Origin: Zhongshania sp. R06B22
GTDB lineage: Bacteria; Pseudomonadota; Gammaproteobacteria; Pseudomonadales; Spongiibacteraceae
Length of the DNA: 64,000 nt
Direction: 5' to 3'
Assembly: GCF_040892595.1 (NCBI RefSeq)
Contig: NZ_JBFRYB010000001.1
Location: forward strand, 1,426,001 to 1,490,000
The notes under the pieces: model-generated
Told to the model about the DNA's origin: nothing
Databases searched by the model: none
The model's input: only the letters and a program-made list of their open reading frames with translations
Position numbers and translations under genes: made by a program
In this document: piece after piece, positions 24,844 through 34,664 of the stretch
How the letters are laid out: each line of letters starts with the position of its first letter
Position numbering within the stretch: position 1 is the first letter of the stretch

Positions 24844-27800
24844 GTAGTAGTGCTGGCGACTTCCTTGGAGGTCCCACCGACTAGACGCTTAAAGTCATCT
24901 AACACAATATATAAGCAGGGAATTAAGATCAGGGTAATCACCGTGGCAAAGATAATTCCAAAGCCCAAAGATACCGCCATGGGAATCACGAATTGTGCCT
25001 GTACGCTGCTTTCTAGCAGCATGGGTAGCAGCCCAAAGAAGGTGGTTAATGATGTTAGTAGTATCGCTCTAAAACGCAGGCAGCCTGAGTCGACCACAGC
25101 GTCTAGCAGGCGTTCACCGCGTGCAATGGCCGAGTTAATAAAATCGACCATAATGAGACTGTCATTAACAACCACGCCGGACAGTGCGATTACCCCAAAG
25201 AAAGACATCATACTGAATGACATATTTAGCACGATATGTCCGAACACGGCGCCAATAATACCAAATGGGATTACGCCCATTATGATCAGCGGCTGTAGGT
25301 AAGATCTCAGTGGTATAGCTAGCAGCGCGTATATGCCGAATAAGGCGAGTACAAAGCCGATGGCAAGGCTTTTCATTAGGACACCGCTCTCTTCACTTTC
25401 ACCGCTTAACTTCACAATGACCGATGGATATTTGTCGGGGAAGATTTCGTTTACCAGCGTTTTCATCACATTGGCGGTGACTTTGTCTGGTGACGTAAAG
25501 TCCTTGTCAACTTGCGCTGTTACCGTAATTGAGCGTTCACCGTCAATACGTTTGCGCTGGCTGAAGCCAGGTTCAAAATTCATATCGGCGACGCTGCTTA
25601 AGGGGACATAGGCCTTGTCGGCAGAACGGATATACATGTTTTGTAAATCTGATATTGCTTGTCGCTCTTCCGGCGGGTAGCGAACCATGACTTTTACTTC
25701 GTCGTTGCCGCGTTGCAAGCGTTGCGCTTCTGCACCGTAGAAAGCATCGCGTAGCTGGCGCCCCAGCGATGCCGATGAAATACCCAACACCTCGGCGCTA
25801 GGTTTTATATCCAGCACAATTTCGTCTTGGATGGCACTGGCGCCGTTGCGGATGTCGAATACGCCTTTGTAATGACTTAAGGCTTCTTCAACCTGCTTGG
25901 CTGCAGCTTCTAGTTCAGTGTTTGAATTACTGCTGAGCTTGAGCGAAATTGATGGACCTGATGTTTGATCGGCGCTGCTGACAGACAAGATTTTTGCCCC
26001 GGGAATGTCACCAATCTCTTTGCGCCAGCGCCGTGCAATTTCACCACCGTCAATATCGCGCTGCTCATTTTTAGTGAGCTCTACCATAAAAGTGAGGGTT
26101 CTACCCGAAGTGCCGAATGCCTCTACGTGATTGATCAAGCGCTTGTTCGATGAGTTTTCATGGGCGCTTTGGTAATCAGCGTCTACTTTGCGGAGTGCGC
26201 TGTCGATATAGTCAAAAGCTTGCCGAGTTTGCGCTTCGGGTGTGCCTTCCACCATTTCCAAGTTTGCTTTGATGAAATCCGATGGGACGTCAGGGATCAT
26301 CACAAAACGAACAATGCCGCCGGCAATTATGCCAAACGTAATGATTAACATAGCGCTAAAAATTGAGCCCGTGAGATAGCGATTGGCAATGGCTTTGTGA
26401 ATAAAAGGCCGGTACAGGTGCTCAACAAAATAGTTTAGCTTGCCATTAAAATAGCGTGGAATTTCATCTATCTTGAGCCAGATGCCGGTCGTGCCGGGCC
26501 GGCTATGCGCCAGATGAGCGGGTAAAATTAACTTGGATTCCACCAGTGAAAAAGTTAGGCAGAGAAGCACTACCCAGCCCACTGCTTCAGGGAACGGTGA
26601 AAAAGCGCCTTCGGTAAATAGCGTCGGCGAAAATGCCATGATCGTGGTCAGCACACCAAAGGTTGCGGGTGTGGCTACTCGCAGTGCGCCGGTGATGACG
26701 CTGTCGATGGAGTGACCTTTGATTTCGGTCTCGGCGTAGGCGCTTTCGCCAATAATAATGGCATCATCAACCACAATACCAAGCACTAAAATAAAACCGA
26801 ACAGGCTCAGCATATTCAAGCTGACCCCCACAATAGGCATCATCGCAAGCGTGCCTAAAAAGCACATTGGCAAGCCAACCATCACCCAAAACGCGAGTTT
26901 AATATTCAGGAACATGCCCAATACAATGAAAACCAACAGCGCACCCATGCCGAGGTTTTTCATCATCATGGTCATCCGACCTTCGAGATAAAATGTGATG
27001 TCGGCCCAGGTGGTAATGTTCACGCCTTCGGGAAGATTATTACGTTTTTCAGCGACGTAGCGTTTGGCGGCATCAGATACTTTGATTAAATCTTGATTGC
27101 CGACGGCGAATACCTGCAGGCCAATACTGTTTTGACCATCAAAAAATGAGAAACCGTCTTTTTCGACAAAGCCGTCGTTGATAGTGGCGATATCACCGAT
27201 GGTTACACGAGTGCCGTCGGGATTGGAGATAAGTACCACGCGCTCGAATTCGTACTGGCTGCGAGCTTGACCGCGGGTGCGCAGAAGAATGTCGCCATTG
27301 ACGGTTTTTATTGAGCCACCGGGCAGGTCTAAGGAAGAGCGACGAACAGCCTCGGCGACCTCATTGAGCGTTAAGCCGTACTGGAGCAGGGTATGTTCAG
27401 GAACCTCGATGCTAATCTCAAAATCTCTAGCGCCGTTAATTTGCACAAATGCGATGTCTTCATCGAGAGTGAGTTCTTGTTTGACTTGCTCCGCCAGCTC
27501 CTTCAAACCGCGTTCATCGAGGTCGCCATAAAGTTGGACATTGAGTGCGTGGTTATTGAATTCAACCCGATTGACGGTGGGGCGCTCAGCTTGCTCTGGA
27601 AAACTCACGATGCCGTCAATAGCGCTTTTGATCTCGTCCATGACCGCGTTGGTATCGTAATCCTCGTAAATTCCAGCGGTTATGGTAGCGAAGGATTCGT
27701 CGGCGGTTGATTGAATACTTTCGATTGACTCGATATCTTTGAGTGCTTCTTCAATCTTTAATACCACGCCGTTTTCGACTTCGTCTGGCGTCGCGCCGGG

Positions 27801-27983
27801 GTAAGCAACGGTAATCCGTATCACGTTTATTTCAAAGTCAGGTTGAATTGTGCGTTGAATATTAAACGCAGTACCCAAGCCGATGGCGATAATGACAAAC
27901 ATGAGGAGGTTAGAGGCTACCGAATTACGGGCAAACCAAGGGATTATCCCCTTGTTGGTATCAAATTCCGGTAAGGGATTCAT
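24840..27983 (-). CDS. RND efflux transporter permease (AcrB/HAE1-like)
   Basis: A 1047-aa inner-membrane proton antiporter of the RND superfamily. It has twelve transmembrane segments with two large periplasmic loops (about residues 45-340 and 560-870). The TM4 proton-relay motif is seen as GIVVDDAIII, and TM10 contains GVVVNDSLIMVDF. The N terminus IPWFARNSVASNLLM resembles the less-studied subgroup often found with an adaptor only. Its start overlaps the adaptor stop (ATGA). No outer-membrane channel gene is beside it, so a TolC-like protein elsewhere would be needed. Substrate unknown. Confidence 0.92.
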   Translation of the reverse strand: MNPLPEFDTNKGIIPWFARNSVASNLLMFVIIAIGLGTAFNIQRTIQPDFEINVIRITVAYPGATPDEVENGVVLKIEEALKDIESIESIQSTADESFATITAGIYEDYDTNAVMDEIKSAIDGIVSFPEQAERPTVNRVEFNNHALNVQLYGDLDERGLKELAEQVKQELTLDEDIAFVQINGARDFEISIEVPEHTLLQYGLTLNEVAEAVRRSSLDLPGGSIKTVNGDILLRTRGQARSQYEFERVVLISNPDGTRVTIGDIATINDGFVEKDGFSFFDGQNSIGLQVFAVGNQDLIKVSDAAKRYVAEKRNNLPEGVNITTWADITFYLEGRMTMMMKNLGMGALLVFIVLGMFLNIKLAFWVMVGLPMCFLGTLAMMPIVGVSLNMLSLFGFILVLGIVVDDAIIIGESAYAETEIKGHSIDSVITGALRVATPATFGVLTTIMAFSPTLFTEGAFSPFPEAVGWVVLLCLTFSLVESKLILPAHLAHSRPGTTGIWLKIDEIPRYFNGKLNYFVEHLYRPFIHKAIANRYLTGSIFSAMLIITFGIIAGGIVRFVMIPDVPSDFIKANLEMVEGTPEAQTRQAFDYIDSALRKVDADYQSAHENSSNKRLINHVEAFGTSGRTLTFMVELTKNEQRDIDGGEIARRWRKEIGDIPGAKILSVSSADQTSGPSISLKLSSNSNTELEAAAKQVEEALSHYKGVFDIRNGASAIQDEIVLDIKPSAEVLGISSASLGRQLRDAFYGAEAQRLQRGNDEVKVMVRYPPEERQAISDLQNMYIRSADKAYVPLSSVADMNFEPGFSQRKRIDGERSITVTAQVDKDFTSPDKVTANVMKTLVNEIFPDKYPSVIVKLSGESEESGVLMKSLAIGFVLALFGIYALLAIPLRSYLQPLIIMGVIPFGIIGAVFGHIVLNMSFSMMSFFGVIALSGVVVNDSLIMVDFINSAIARGERLLDAVVDSGCLRFRAILLTSLTTFFGLLPMLLESSVQAQFVIPMAVSLGFGIIFATVITLILIPCLYIVLDDFKRLVGGTSKEVASTTT

Positions 27984-29236
27984 AGCTGGCTCGCCGTTGT
28001 GTCTAGGGCGGAAATCGGGTTTGACGTCGAGGTGACGAGGGAGCTAGTTTTTATCGTGCTATTTACTTTCACCTTGGTGCCAGCGATGACATTGGGTATT
28101 GTCGATAAGCAAATAACGTCGCCGGCATTTAGACCTTCGTAAACATAAACGAGCTTGCCCTCGGTATGAAGAATTTTGAGGTCGCGATTGCGAATGCGCT
28201 GCTCTTCATCGAGCACCCAGACTTTATTCCCGGTGCGCAAAATATAGCGCGGGATGGCAATCAAGCCATCAATTTTTTTACCGCTGATGTCAGCTTTTAC
28301 GAAGCTGCCCATTAGCAAGGTGTCACCACCGCCTTCTAATCCATAGGGGTCGTCTATTTTTGCGATGGCAAATAACACTCGACTGCGTTCATCTAAAACC
28401 GCTTCGGTACGAACAATATTGCCCTGCCACTCGAGGCCTAATTCATTTTTTAAGACTACTGCCGGCGAGCTTTGGTTGCCGTTGCTATTTGGAAGCGCCA
28501 GATAAGCGAGGCGGTCAGTAGGAATAGGAAGTCGAACTTCAGCAAAATCTACCGCGAAGATATGCCCTAGTTGCGTTCCTGGGCTAACAAATTGGCCCAG
28601 ATCAACACTTCGCGCCTTGATAATGCCGCGGTAGGGCGCGCGAATTTCGGTGCGATCTAAATTATTTTTGGCGTGAGCAATGTCGGCTTTGGCCGAGTCT
28701 AAGCGTGCCTGCGCCTCTTTCAATTGTGGAAGTCGCATGGCGAGGTAGCGGGCTTCTTTGCTGGCGAATTTGCGGGGATATTTTTTTATATCTTGCTTGG
28801 CAACTGAAACCCGGCCTTTCTCCTGAATTAAGTTGCTAAAGGCGGCGGCAGCATTGGCCTCGGCGCGTTTGACTTCGACGTCGTAGTTACGCGGATCAAC
28901 ACGCAATAGTAACTCGTCTTTCTCTACTAAGCCGCCATTTTGAAATTGCGCTGCAACCTCGATAATTTTGCCTGACACTTCGGTAATGAGGGTGGTTTCG
29001 GTTCTTGGTTCAACCGTGCCCTGGGAGTTAACGGCAATAGATAATGTTTGTTTCTCGGCAATGGCGACGTCGATATAAAGAGCCGGTGGCGTGATGGTGA
29101 CGGTTTCTGGTGGCGGCTTCAGAGCAAAGACAATGATCGCGATGATAAAAGCAGCGGCAATAACCGCTGCGGAAAGCAAAGTTTGTTTCGAGGTTTTTAA
29201 CACACTGACGTTCTCTAATTGCGTGATTACACCCAA
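27980..29236 (-). CDS. RND efflux periplasmic adaptor (membrane fusion protein)
   Basis: A 418-aa adaptor linking the RND pump to an outer-membrane channel. A membrane anchor lies at about residues 18-40. Then follow the first half of the lipoyl domain (AVNSQGTVEPRTETTL), a helical hairpin (about 125-195, ending AKNNLDRTEIRAPYRG), the second lipoyl half GIIKARSVDLGQFVSPGTQLG and the beta-barrel domain. The start is a TTG at 29236; a GTG at 29203 after GAGAA is a possible alternative. Its stop overlaps the pump start. The MCE-domain gene lies 112 bases upstream on the same strand. Confidence 0.9.
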   Translation of the reverse strand: MGVITQLENVSVLKTSKQTLLSAAVIAAAFIIAIIVFALKPPPETVTITPPALYIDVAIAEKQTLSIAVNSQGTVEPRTETTLITEVSGKIIEVAAQFQNGGLVEKDELLLRVDPRNYDVEVKRAEANAAAAFSNLIQEKGRVSVAKQDIKKYPRKFASKEARYLAMRLPQLKEAQARLDSAKADIAHAKNNLDRTEIRAPYRGIIKARSVDLGQFVSPGTQLGHIFAVDFAEVRLPIPTDRLAYLALPNSNGNQSSPAVVLKNELGLEWQGNIVRTEAVLDERSRVLFAIAKIDDPYGLEGGGDTLLMGSFVKADISGKKIDGLIAIPRYILRTGNKVWVLDEEQRIRNRDLKILHTEGKLVYVYEGLNAGDVICLSTIPNVIAGTKVKVNSTIKTSSLVTSTSNPISALDTTASQL

Positions 29237-29348
29237 GTATTCTCTAGATCGTGGCTTAAAACGACATAGGCACGCGAAGCCCGCGTGCTCTGGGTATCAA
29301 AGTATGGCTATTGTATCGTTATCTGTACGCTGATGTTGTGACAACTTG

Positions 29349-31670
29349 TTAATCCGCTCTTATCCAGTTTTCACCGGTATCGACTTCCTGCGGCAGGGCA
29401 ATCTGGGGCTTCCAGTCCAGCCAGCGTTGATCCACCGATTGATGAAGGGCAAAACTCTTGCCGTCGTTCACAACCGGCGCTAGTGGCGCCGTGTCTGGAG
29501 TAGCAAAGGCGATGCCACCTTCTAATAAGGATTCAATGGATTTGCTGCGAATGGTGGCGCCGCTAAATAGGCCGAATTTTACGGCGATACCGCTGGAGTT
29601 CCAAAATTGGCTGTTTTCGCGGACCAGGCCTGCATATCGTGGCTCGATATTAATGTGGATAAGGGTCTGGCGAGCATCCTCAGCCAGCTCGTAGCCGAAT
29701 ACCTCACCGACCGGGATGTCTCGATAAAAGACCTTGACGCCATCTTTGATAGAGCCACGTTGGGCGGCGGTAAGAATTAAGTTCAGACCATTGCCGGGCT
29801 TGCTGAGCGGCGGGGGATTATCGAGAGCGACGAATTCGTTAGTGCTGCTGCCATAACCGGGGCGAACGGTAATATAGCTGCCGGTGACTAGGGTTTCTAA
29901 ATTTCGAGTACCGATAAGTCCGAGTTGTGGGCGCACCACCCAGAACTGACTGCCGGCGCGAGCCAGCGCTTTGGCGGAGGGCGCTAGGCGCGCGCTGACT
30001 TTGACGCGGTCCATATTGTCATCTAATTCTAAGGCGACGACGTCGCCGACCTTAATACCTTGGTACTTGATTTCGGTACCTTTGTTGATGTTGTTGCCAG
30101 TGGCAAAGTACAGGTGGATATCTCGGCCTTTTTCATCCGAAGTGCTTTGGAAATCGGGGTACAGGGTGTAGCGCAAGCCCTCCCATGCCAGCTGTGGTTT
30201 TTTGATCACTGGGGTGTGAAAAGCAATGCCGCCAGCAACAATTGTTGCCAGAGAGTCGGCGTGGATGTCTAGCCCGCTTAAACCGCCGGTGATACTTAGT
30301 CCGCTAGCATTCCAAAATTGAGATTCACGATGCACCAAATGGGCGTAGCGCTGGTGTATAAAGATGCCGATATTTACGCCGTCTTTTTCGAGATCTACAG
30401 ACTCGATTTGGCCTACAGCAATTTTGCGATAATAGATTTTACTGCCGACACTCACCGAGCTGAGTTCATCGCTGCGCAGCGTCAGCCGTAGGCCAGGCTC
30501 CTGAACACGGCTCTCTGGTGCTTTAACTAGGGCGGTGTACTGCTTGGGAATAGTTCCGCCTTTGCCCGCTACTCGAAGGTTGATGTAAGGGCCACTTATT
30601 ATTGCATCTAAGCCACTCACGCCACTGCTGGAAACCTCGGGCTTCACCAGCCAGAACTGGGTATTTTCGTTCAGGTAGCGGTTGTAAGGAGGGGATACCG
30701 CAATCTGGATATTGGCACCGAGATTGGGATTGTCATCGACAAACGTCAAGCTATCTACCTTGCCGATTTCCATGCCCATCAGCTGCGCTTTGCTACCGAC
30801 CTTTAGGCCATCAGGGTTTCTAAAAAAGACGGTGATCAGATCGCTACCTTTGGCTCTGTCATGGCTTTTAAACAAGTTGAAACTCGCCATATGACTCGCT
30901 TCAGGGGCCGACTTTACGGGGGTATCAAAAGCGATGCCGCCGGCTAAAATACTCGCTATCGATCCGGTTTCAATATCGATGCCTTGCAGGCCGGCATTTA
31001 CCTTTATGCCGCTTTGCACCCAAAAGCGTGAGCTACTATTAACCAAGTGGCGGTACTGCGGATCTATGCGGACGCTGATTTCAATCTCATCGCCCTTGAG
31101 TTGATAGCCTTCAACCGCCCCCACATCAATTTTTTGATATAGCAGCGGCGCGCCGACGGATAGCGACCCCAGCTCCTCGGCGCTTAATACTAAGCGTAAT
31201 CCGGGCAGGTTGTTGGTTTGCGGCGGCGGCGTATTTAATGCCGTGAAATGCAGGCTAGGTTTACCATCGCCGGGCTCGAAACTGATGTAATTGCCCGCCA
31301 CAAGGGTGTCCAGACCAGAGACGCCAGACAGTGATATTTGGGGTTTTACTAGCCAGAATTGGGTGTTCTCCTTAATAAGTGGCGCTATCTGCTGTGATAA
31401 TTCCAGCGTTGCGGTCACTCCCTCTAGGTCGTCGTCAAGCTGCAAGCTTTGCACGTGACCAACATCAATGCCCTGATAAATAACCGGCGTTTTGCCGACA
31501 TTAATGCCGCTGCCATTGTTAAAGGCGAGGGTGACGTTCAGACCGCTGTCATTGAGGCTCTGATACATAAGCCATGCGGCGATGCCTAAGGCAATCAGCG
31601 GCAGCAACCAGATGGCCGAAAGGCCGCGTTTAGGCGCCAGTACAGCGGACGATATATTGCGATCAGTCAT
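29349..31670 (-). CDS. PqiB/LetB-like protein with six MCE domains
   Basis: A 773-aa periplasmic lipid-transport protein anchored by one N-terminal helix (about residues 18-37). Six MCE/MlaD repeats can be counted, each marked by a V-G-x-x-x-x-Y-x-G/K-I-x-V-G segment (for example GKTPVIYQGIDVG, GAPLLYQKIDVG, GTEIKYQGIKVG). E. coli PqiB has three and LetB (YebT) has seven, so this length is intermediate. Such proteins form stacked-ring tubes that carry phospholipids between membranes. The start overlaps the preceding PqiA-like gene by 8 bases (ATGACTGA). Transport partners are encoded just upstream. Confidence 0.88.
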   Translation of the reverse strand: MTDRNISSAVLAPKRGLSAIWLLPLIALGIAAWLMYQSLNDSGLNVTLAFNNGSGINVGKTPVIYQGIDVGHVQSLQLDDDLEGVTATLELSQQIAPLIKENTQFWLVKPQISLSGVSGLDTLVAGNYISFEPGDGKPSLHFTALNTPPPQTNNLPGLRLVLSAEELGSLSVGAPLLYQKIDVGAVEGYQLKGDEIEISVRIDPQYRHLVNSSSRFWVQSGIKVNAGLQGIDIETGSIASILAGGIAFDTPVKSAPEASHMASFNLFKSHDRAKGSDLITVFFRNPDGLKVGSKAQLMGMEIGKVDSLTFVDDNPNLGANIQIAVSPPYNRYLNENTQFWLVKPEVSSSGVSGLDAIISGPYINLRVAGKGGTIPKQYTALVKAPESRVQEPGLRLTLRSDELSSVSVGSKIYYRKIAVGQIESVDLEKDGVNIGIFIHQRYAHLVHRESQFWNASGLSITGGLSGLDIHADSLATIVAGGIAFHTPVIKKPQLAWEGLRYTLYPDFQSTSDEKGRDIHLYFATGNNINKGTEIKYQGIKVGDVVALELDDNMDRVKVSARLAPSAKALARAGSQFWVVRPQLGLIGTRNLETLVTGSYITVRPGYGSSTNEFVALDNPPPLSKPGNGLNLILTAAQRGSIKDGVKVFYRDIPVGEVFGYELAEDARQTLIHINIEPRYAGLVRENSQFWNSSGIAVKFGLFSGATIRSKSIESLLEGGIAFATPDTAPLAPVVNDGKSFALHQSVDQRWLDWKPQIALPQEVDTGENWIRAD

Positions 31671-32283
31671 TATCTAAGTCCCATAATAAACGCGGGTCAA
31701 AACTGTTTGCGGCAAAGAGGGTTAATACCACCACGGCGGCGAAGGCAGTGGCAGCGGGGCCGCTTTCTACTGTGGCGATATTGCCTAAGTGTACCAATGT
31801 GACCAAAATCGAGATCATGAATAAGTCGAGCATGGACCAGCGACCAATAAAGTGAATAAAACGGTATAGCGTGGTGCATTGCTGGCGGTTTAAGGGGAGT
31901 TGCAACTGCACAACTAGCATTAATATGATCAGAATAATGAGCTTTATTACCGGCACCGCAATGCTGGCAATAAACACGATGGCGGCGATGGCTTGGAGGT
32001 CAGCCACCCAAAGCTTAACAACACCAGACATGATGGTGTCAGGATCACCCTGACCAAAGCTAATGACGGTGAGTATGGGTAAAAGATTTGCTGGTAACAG
32101 CAGGGCTATCGCTGCCAGGGTATACGCCCAGCTGCGCTGTAAGCTTTGGAATTTGCGGAAGCTTAGTGCTGTGCCGCAGCGTGGGCAGGTGGCGGCAGTA
32201 CTGCGGTTGAGGGCCGGCAGATGACTGAGTTTGCCACATTCAGTGCAGCGAGCGATGCCGCGTTGTTGGGCGCTAATAGTCAT
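31663..32283 (-). CDS. PqiA/LetA-like half protein (second)
   Basis: A protein of about 206 aa from the ATG at 32283, which overlaps the upstream stop as ATGA; a longer frame to 32304 is less likely. It carries a zinc ribbon (CTECG and CPRCG, about residues 13-40) followed by four transmembrane segments. It corresponds to one half of E. coli PqiA or LetA, which are tandem duplications of this unit in one chain. It is the inner-membrane partner of the MCE protein encoded next. Its stop overlaps the MCE gene start by 8 bases. Confidence 0.85.
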   Translation of the reverse strand: MTISAQQRGIARCTECGKLSHLPALNRSTAATCPRCGTALSFRKFQSLQRSWAYTLAAIALLLPANLLPILTVISFGQGDPDTIMSGVVKLWVADLQAIAAIVFIASIAVPVIKLIILIILMLVVQLQLPLNRQQCTTLYRFIHFIGRWSMLDLFMISILVTLVHLGNIATVESGPAATAFAAVVVLTLFAANSFDPRLLWDLDND

Positions 32284-32909
32284 GTGGGTTTGTTTTTCTC
32301 CCAATGCTGCCAGGCCTGTTCTTCATGAAAATACTGACTACACAGAATAATACACAGCAGCAGGGCGCTCACGCAGAACGTGCCGCCAGAGATTGTGACC
32401 TCTCCGTCGTGCATCATTTTAACGTAGGCGACAATGATACCCATTGCATACACTTCGAGCATATTCCAGCTTTGCATCCAGCATTTGTATTTGAGCCAGA
32501 GTGGGAAGTGGCGAGGAAAATGATTTAGTCGAATGCTCAGGCAAACTACCGCAGTGAGTACTAAATGCATAAGCGGTGCGACCAAAGAGCACAGCAGGAT
32601 TAGTACTGCGAGCATTCTCTCCTGTTCCAGCCACATGCTGTAGATGCCGCCGAGCAGAGAGTTGCTGCCGTGTTGACCGACCATGGTGAATTTTAAAATG
32701 GGTAGTGTGACCGCTGGGTAAAATAAGATTAAACCGCTGATTGCCGCTGCAAAGCTAATGGTGTCTGTGTGTTTGGCTGAATGCCATAGTACCGCGTTAC
32801 AGCGAGGGCAGCGGCCTTCTAGATGATGATCGAGCTGCGCGGTCTGCAATAGCAGATCGCAGTCGGGGCAGGCCGTGAGTTCCTTAGGAATATGACTGGG
32901 TATTGTCAT
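32280..32909 (-). CDS. PqiA/LetA-like half protein (first)
   Basis: A protein of about 209 aa. The frame is open to 33011, but the extra N-terminal residues are the shadow of the cardiolipin synthase 3' end, so the ATG at 32909 (MTIPSHIPKEL) is chosen; it lies 8 bases beyond that gene's stop. It has a zinc ribbon (CPDCD and CPRCN, about residues 14-44) and four transmembrane segments with LILFYPAVTLPILKFTMVG, the PqiA-family loop. Together with the next gene it makes up a split PqiA/LetA. No strong ribosome-binding site is seen, consistent with coupling to the upstream gene. Confidence 0.83.
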   Translation of the reverse strand: MTIPSHIPKELTACPDCDLLLQTAQLDHHLEGRCPRCNAVLWHSAKHTDTISFAAAISGLILFYPAVTLPILKFTMVGQHGSNSLLGGIYSMWLEQERMLAVLILLCSLVAPLMHLVLTAVVCLSIRLNHFPRHFPLWLKYKCWMQSWNMLEVYAMGIIVAYVKMMHDGEVTISGGTFCVSALLLCIILCSQYFHEEQAWQHWEKNKPT

Positions 32910-32917
32910 GGGGCTAT

Positions 32918-34384
32918 TTATTGCAGCGGTGCGAATAGATAGGCGCAGCGGCTGAGGATGCGGCGTGTGAGTGACCATTGTGCCACTTCGCGTGGCAGCA
33001 ACTGGGTACATTTTTCAAAATCGTTGTTGAGCATCACTTCCATTTTGCTGGCAAATTCCACGCTGTGATTGATAACACAGAGTTCAAAATTGAGACGAAA
33101 GGATCGGTTGTCCAAATTGGCGGTACCGACCACGCTGATATCATCATCTACTAACATTACTTTCTGATGCAAGAAGCCGGTTTGGTAGTAATAAAACTGT
33201 ACGCCTCTGGGGAGGGTTTCTTTGATGGCGGTAAAGGACGAAAGTTGAATCATTAGTTTGTCGGGTTTAGCTGGTAGCATAATCCTGACATCCACACCGC
33301 GCATGGCAGCGAGTTGCAGGGCGTGAATAACTGGCGCGTCTGGAACAAAGTAGGGGCTGACTATCCATAGTCGCTGGCTGGCTTGATGAATCATATTTAA
33401 GAAGTACAGCTCGCAGCTGTCGGTATTGTCGGCGGGACCGGTGGCTAATACCAAGCTGTTTAAGGGGCCGTCTACGCTAGTGGCTTGCCAATTGAGCGCT
33501 GGCAGCGACTCGTTTGCCCAGAACCAATCTTCAGCAAACGCCAATTGCACTGATTGCACTGCGGGGCCAGCTATCGCAATGCCGGTGTCGCGCCAGGGAG
33601 TCAGTACCGGGTGCATATCCCGGTATTCATCGCCAATATTCATGCCGCCGATAAATGCGTAGTTGCCATCACACACGACAATTTTGCGGTGATTGCGAAA
33701 ATTGAGTTGCAGGCGGTTACCCAAACCCTTGGTGCTATTGAAGGAACATATATTGACGCCGTTCTTGCGCAAGTTTTTCACGTAATGATTGGGGAGTTTA
33801 AGGCAGCCTATTTCGTCATATACACAGTAAATACGCAGTCCTTGCCGGGCTTTTTTAATCAATAGCTCTGCCAGCTCACGGCCTATTTGATCATCACGAA
33901 TAATATAAAATTCTAGTAGTACATAGTCTTTTGCCGCTTCTATGCGCGTGAATATCTCGGCAAAGGCATGCTGACCATTAATAAGTAGCTGGCAGTCATT
34001 GCCTGAGCAAAATGGCAAGGTAGTGAGTTGCTCTAGCGCGACCAAACGTGGGTCATGACTGCTCTTTTCGGCGGCTAGGGCGGGGAAATCTGCGAGGAGC
34101 TTATTGGCTATTTCATCAATTTGTAATTGGTTGTGACGCTTGGCCAGAGCGTAACCGCGGAATTTGCGGCGACCAAATATCCAGTACAGTGGCACAAATA
34201 CCGGGGGGAAGCCGATCAATACAATAGCCCATGCAACTGCACCTTGTGCTGTTCGGGTTTTCATAATGGCTTCTACGGCTGACAAAATACCTAATATGGC
34301 AAAGGTGGCGGCTAATAGTGCGCCAATACCGGCTAGGTTGCCGATAATCCAGTGCCATACTTCTGGTACGGGGTAGGTCGCCAT
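32918..34384 (-). CDS. cls: Cardiolipin synthase, phospholipase D family
   Basis: A 488-aa membrane-anchored enzyme making cardiolipin from phosphatidylglycerol. Two N-terminal transmembrane helices (about residues 13-35 and 47-68) are followed by two PLD domains with HKD motifs: HRKIVVCDGNYAFIGG and HQKVMLVDDDISVVGTAN. FGRRKFRG after the second helix is typical of the ClsA branch. It heads the minus-strand block that continues into the split PqiA genes, the MCE protein and perhaps the RND pump, suggesting a functional link between cardiolipin synthesis and lipid transport. Confidence 0.9.
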   Translation of the reverse strand: MATYPVPEVWHWIIGNLAGIGALLAATFAILGILSAVEAIMKTRTAQGAVAWAIVLIGFPPVFVPLYWIFGRRKFRGYALAKRHNQLQIDEIANKLLADFPALAAEKSSHDPRLVALEQLTTLPFCSGNDCQLLINGQHAFAEIFTRIEAAKDYVLLEFYIIRDDQIGRELAELLIKKARQGLRIYCVYDEIGCLKLPNHYVKNLRKNGVNICSFNSTKGLGNRLQLNFRNHRKIVVCDGNYAFIGGMNIGDEYRDMHPVLTPWRDTGIAIAGPAVQSVQLAFAEDWFWANESLPALNWQATSVDGPLNSLVLATGPADNTDSCELYFLNMIHQASQRLWIVSPYFVPDAPVIHALQLAAMRGVDVRIMLPAKPDKLMIQLSSFTAIKETLPRGVQFYYYQTGFLHQKVMLVDDDISVVGTANLDNRSFRLNFELCVINHSVEFASKMEVMLNNDFEKCTQLLPREVAQWSLTRRILSRCAYLFAPLQ

Positions 34385-34604
34385 GTGGTATTGCGTATCC
34401 CTGTATTAATTACTAAGGCTTTTCTCGCCTCGATTATATAGTGCGCGCTTCTGTAGACAAGGTGCTTGTGTACTGGCGTCTAGTTTGACAAACAAAGGTG
34501 AGCGGTCATACATAGCCGAGAGCGGGAGCTCGTCGTCTTCTTAGACTATGCCTCAGCATTTATAGGCAATGGTAAAGTTGGCGAATGTAAATCAGAATCC
34601 CAGT

Positions 34605-34619
34605 CGCTTAATTTAAGCG
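34605..34619. promoter_or_regulatory. 15-base palindrome upstream of the MaoC gene
   Basis: CGCTTAATTTAAGCG, a perfect odd-length palindrome, centred 53 bases before the ATG of the MaoC gene. Its size and place fit a dimeric regulator operator (for example TetR or MarR type), but no cognate regulator is adjacent. Confidence 0.4.
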
Positions 34620-34664
34620 GGTGGCCAAAACATAAAAAGATATCGGCCAGACACCGGAGACCCC

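Noticed and set aside
32910..33011. N-terminal extension of the first PqiA-like protein
   Set aside because: It overlaps the 3' coding end of the cardiolipin synthase gene in another frame and is not typical of PqiA.
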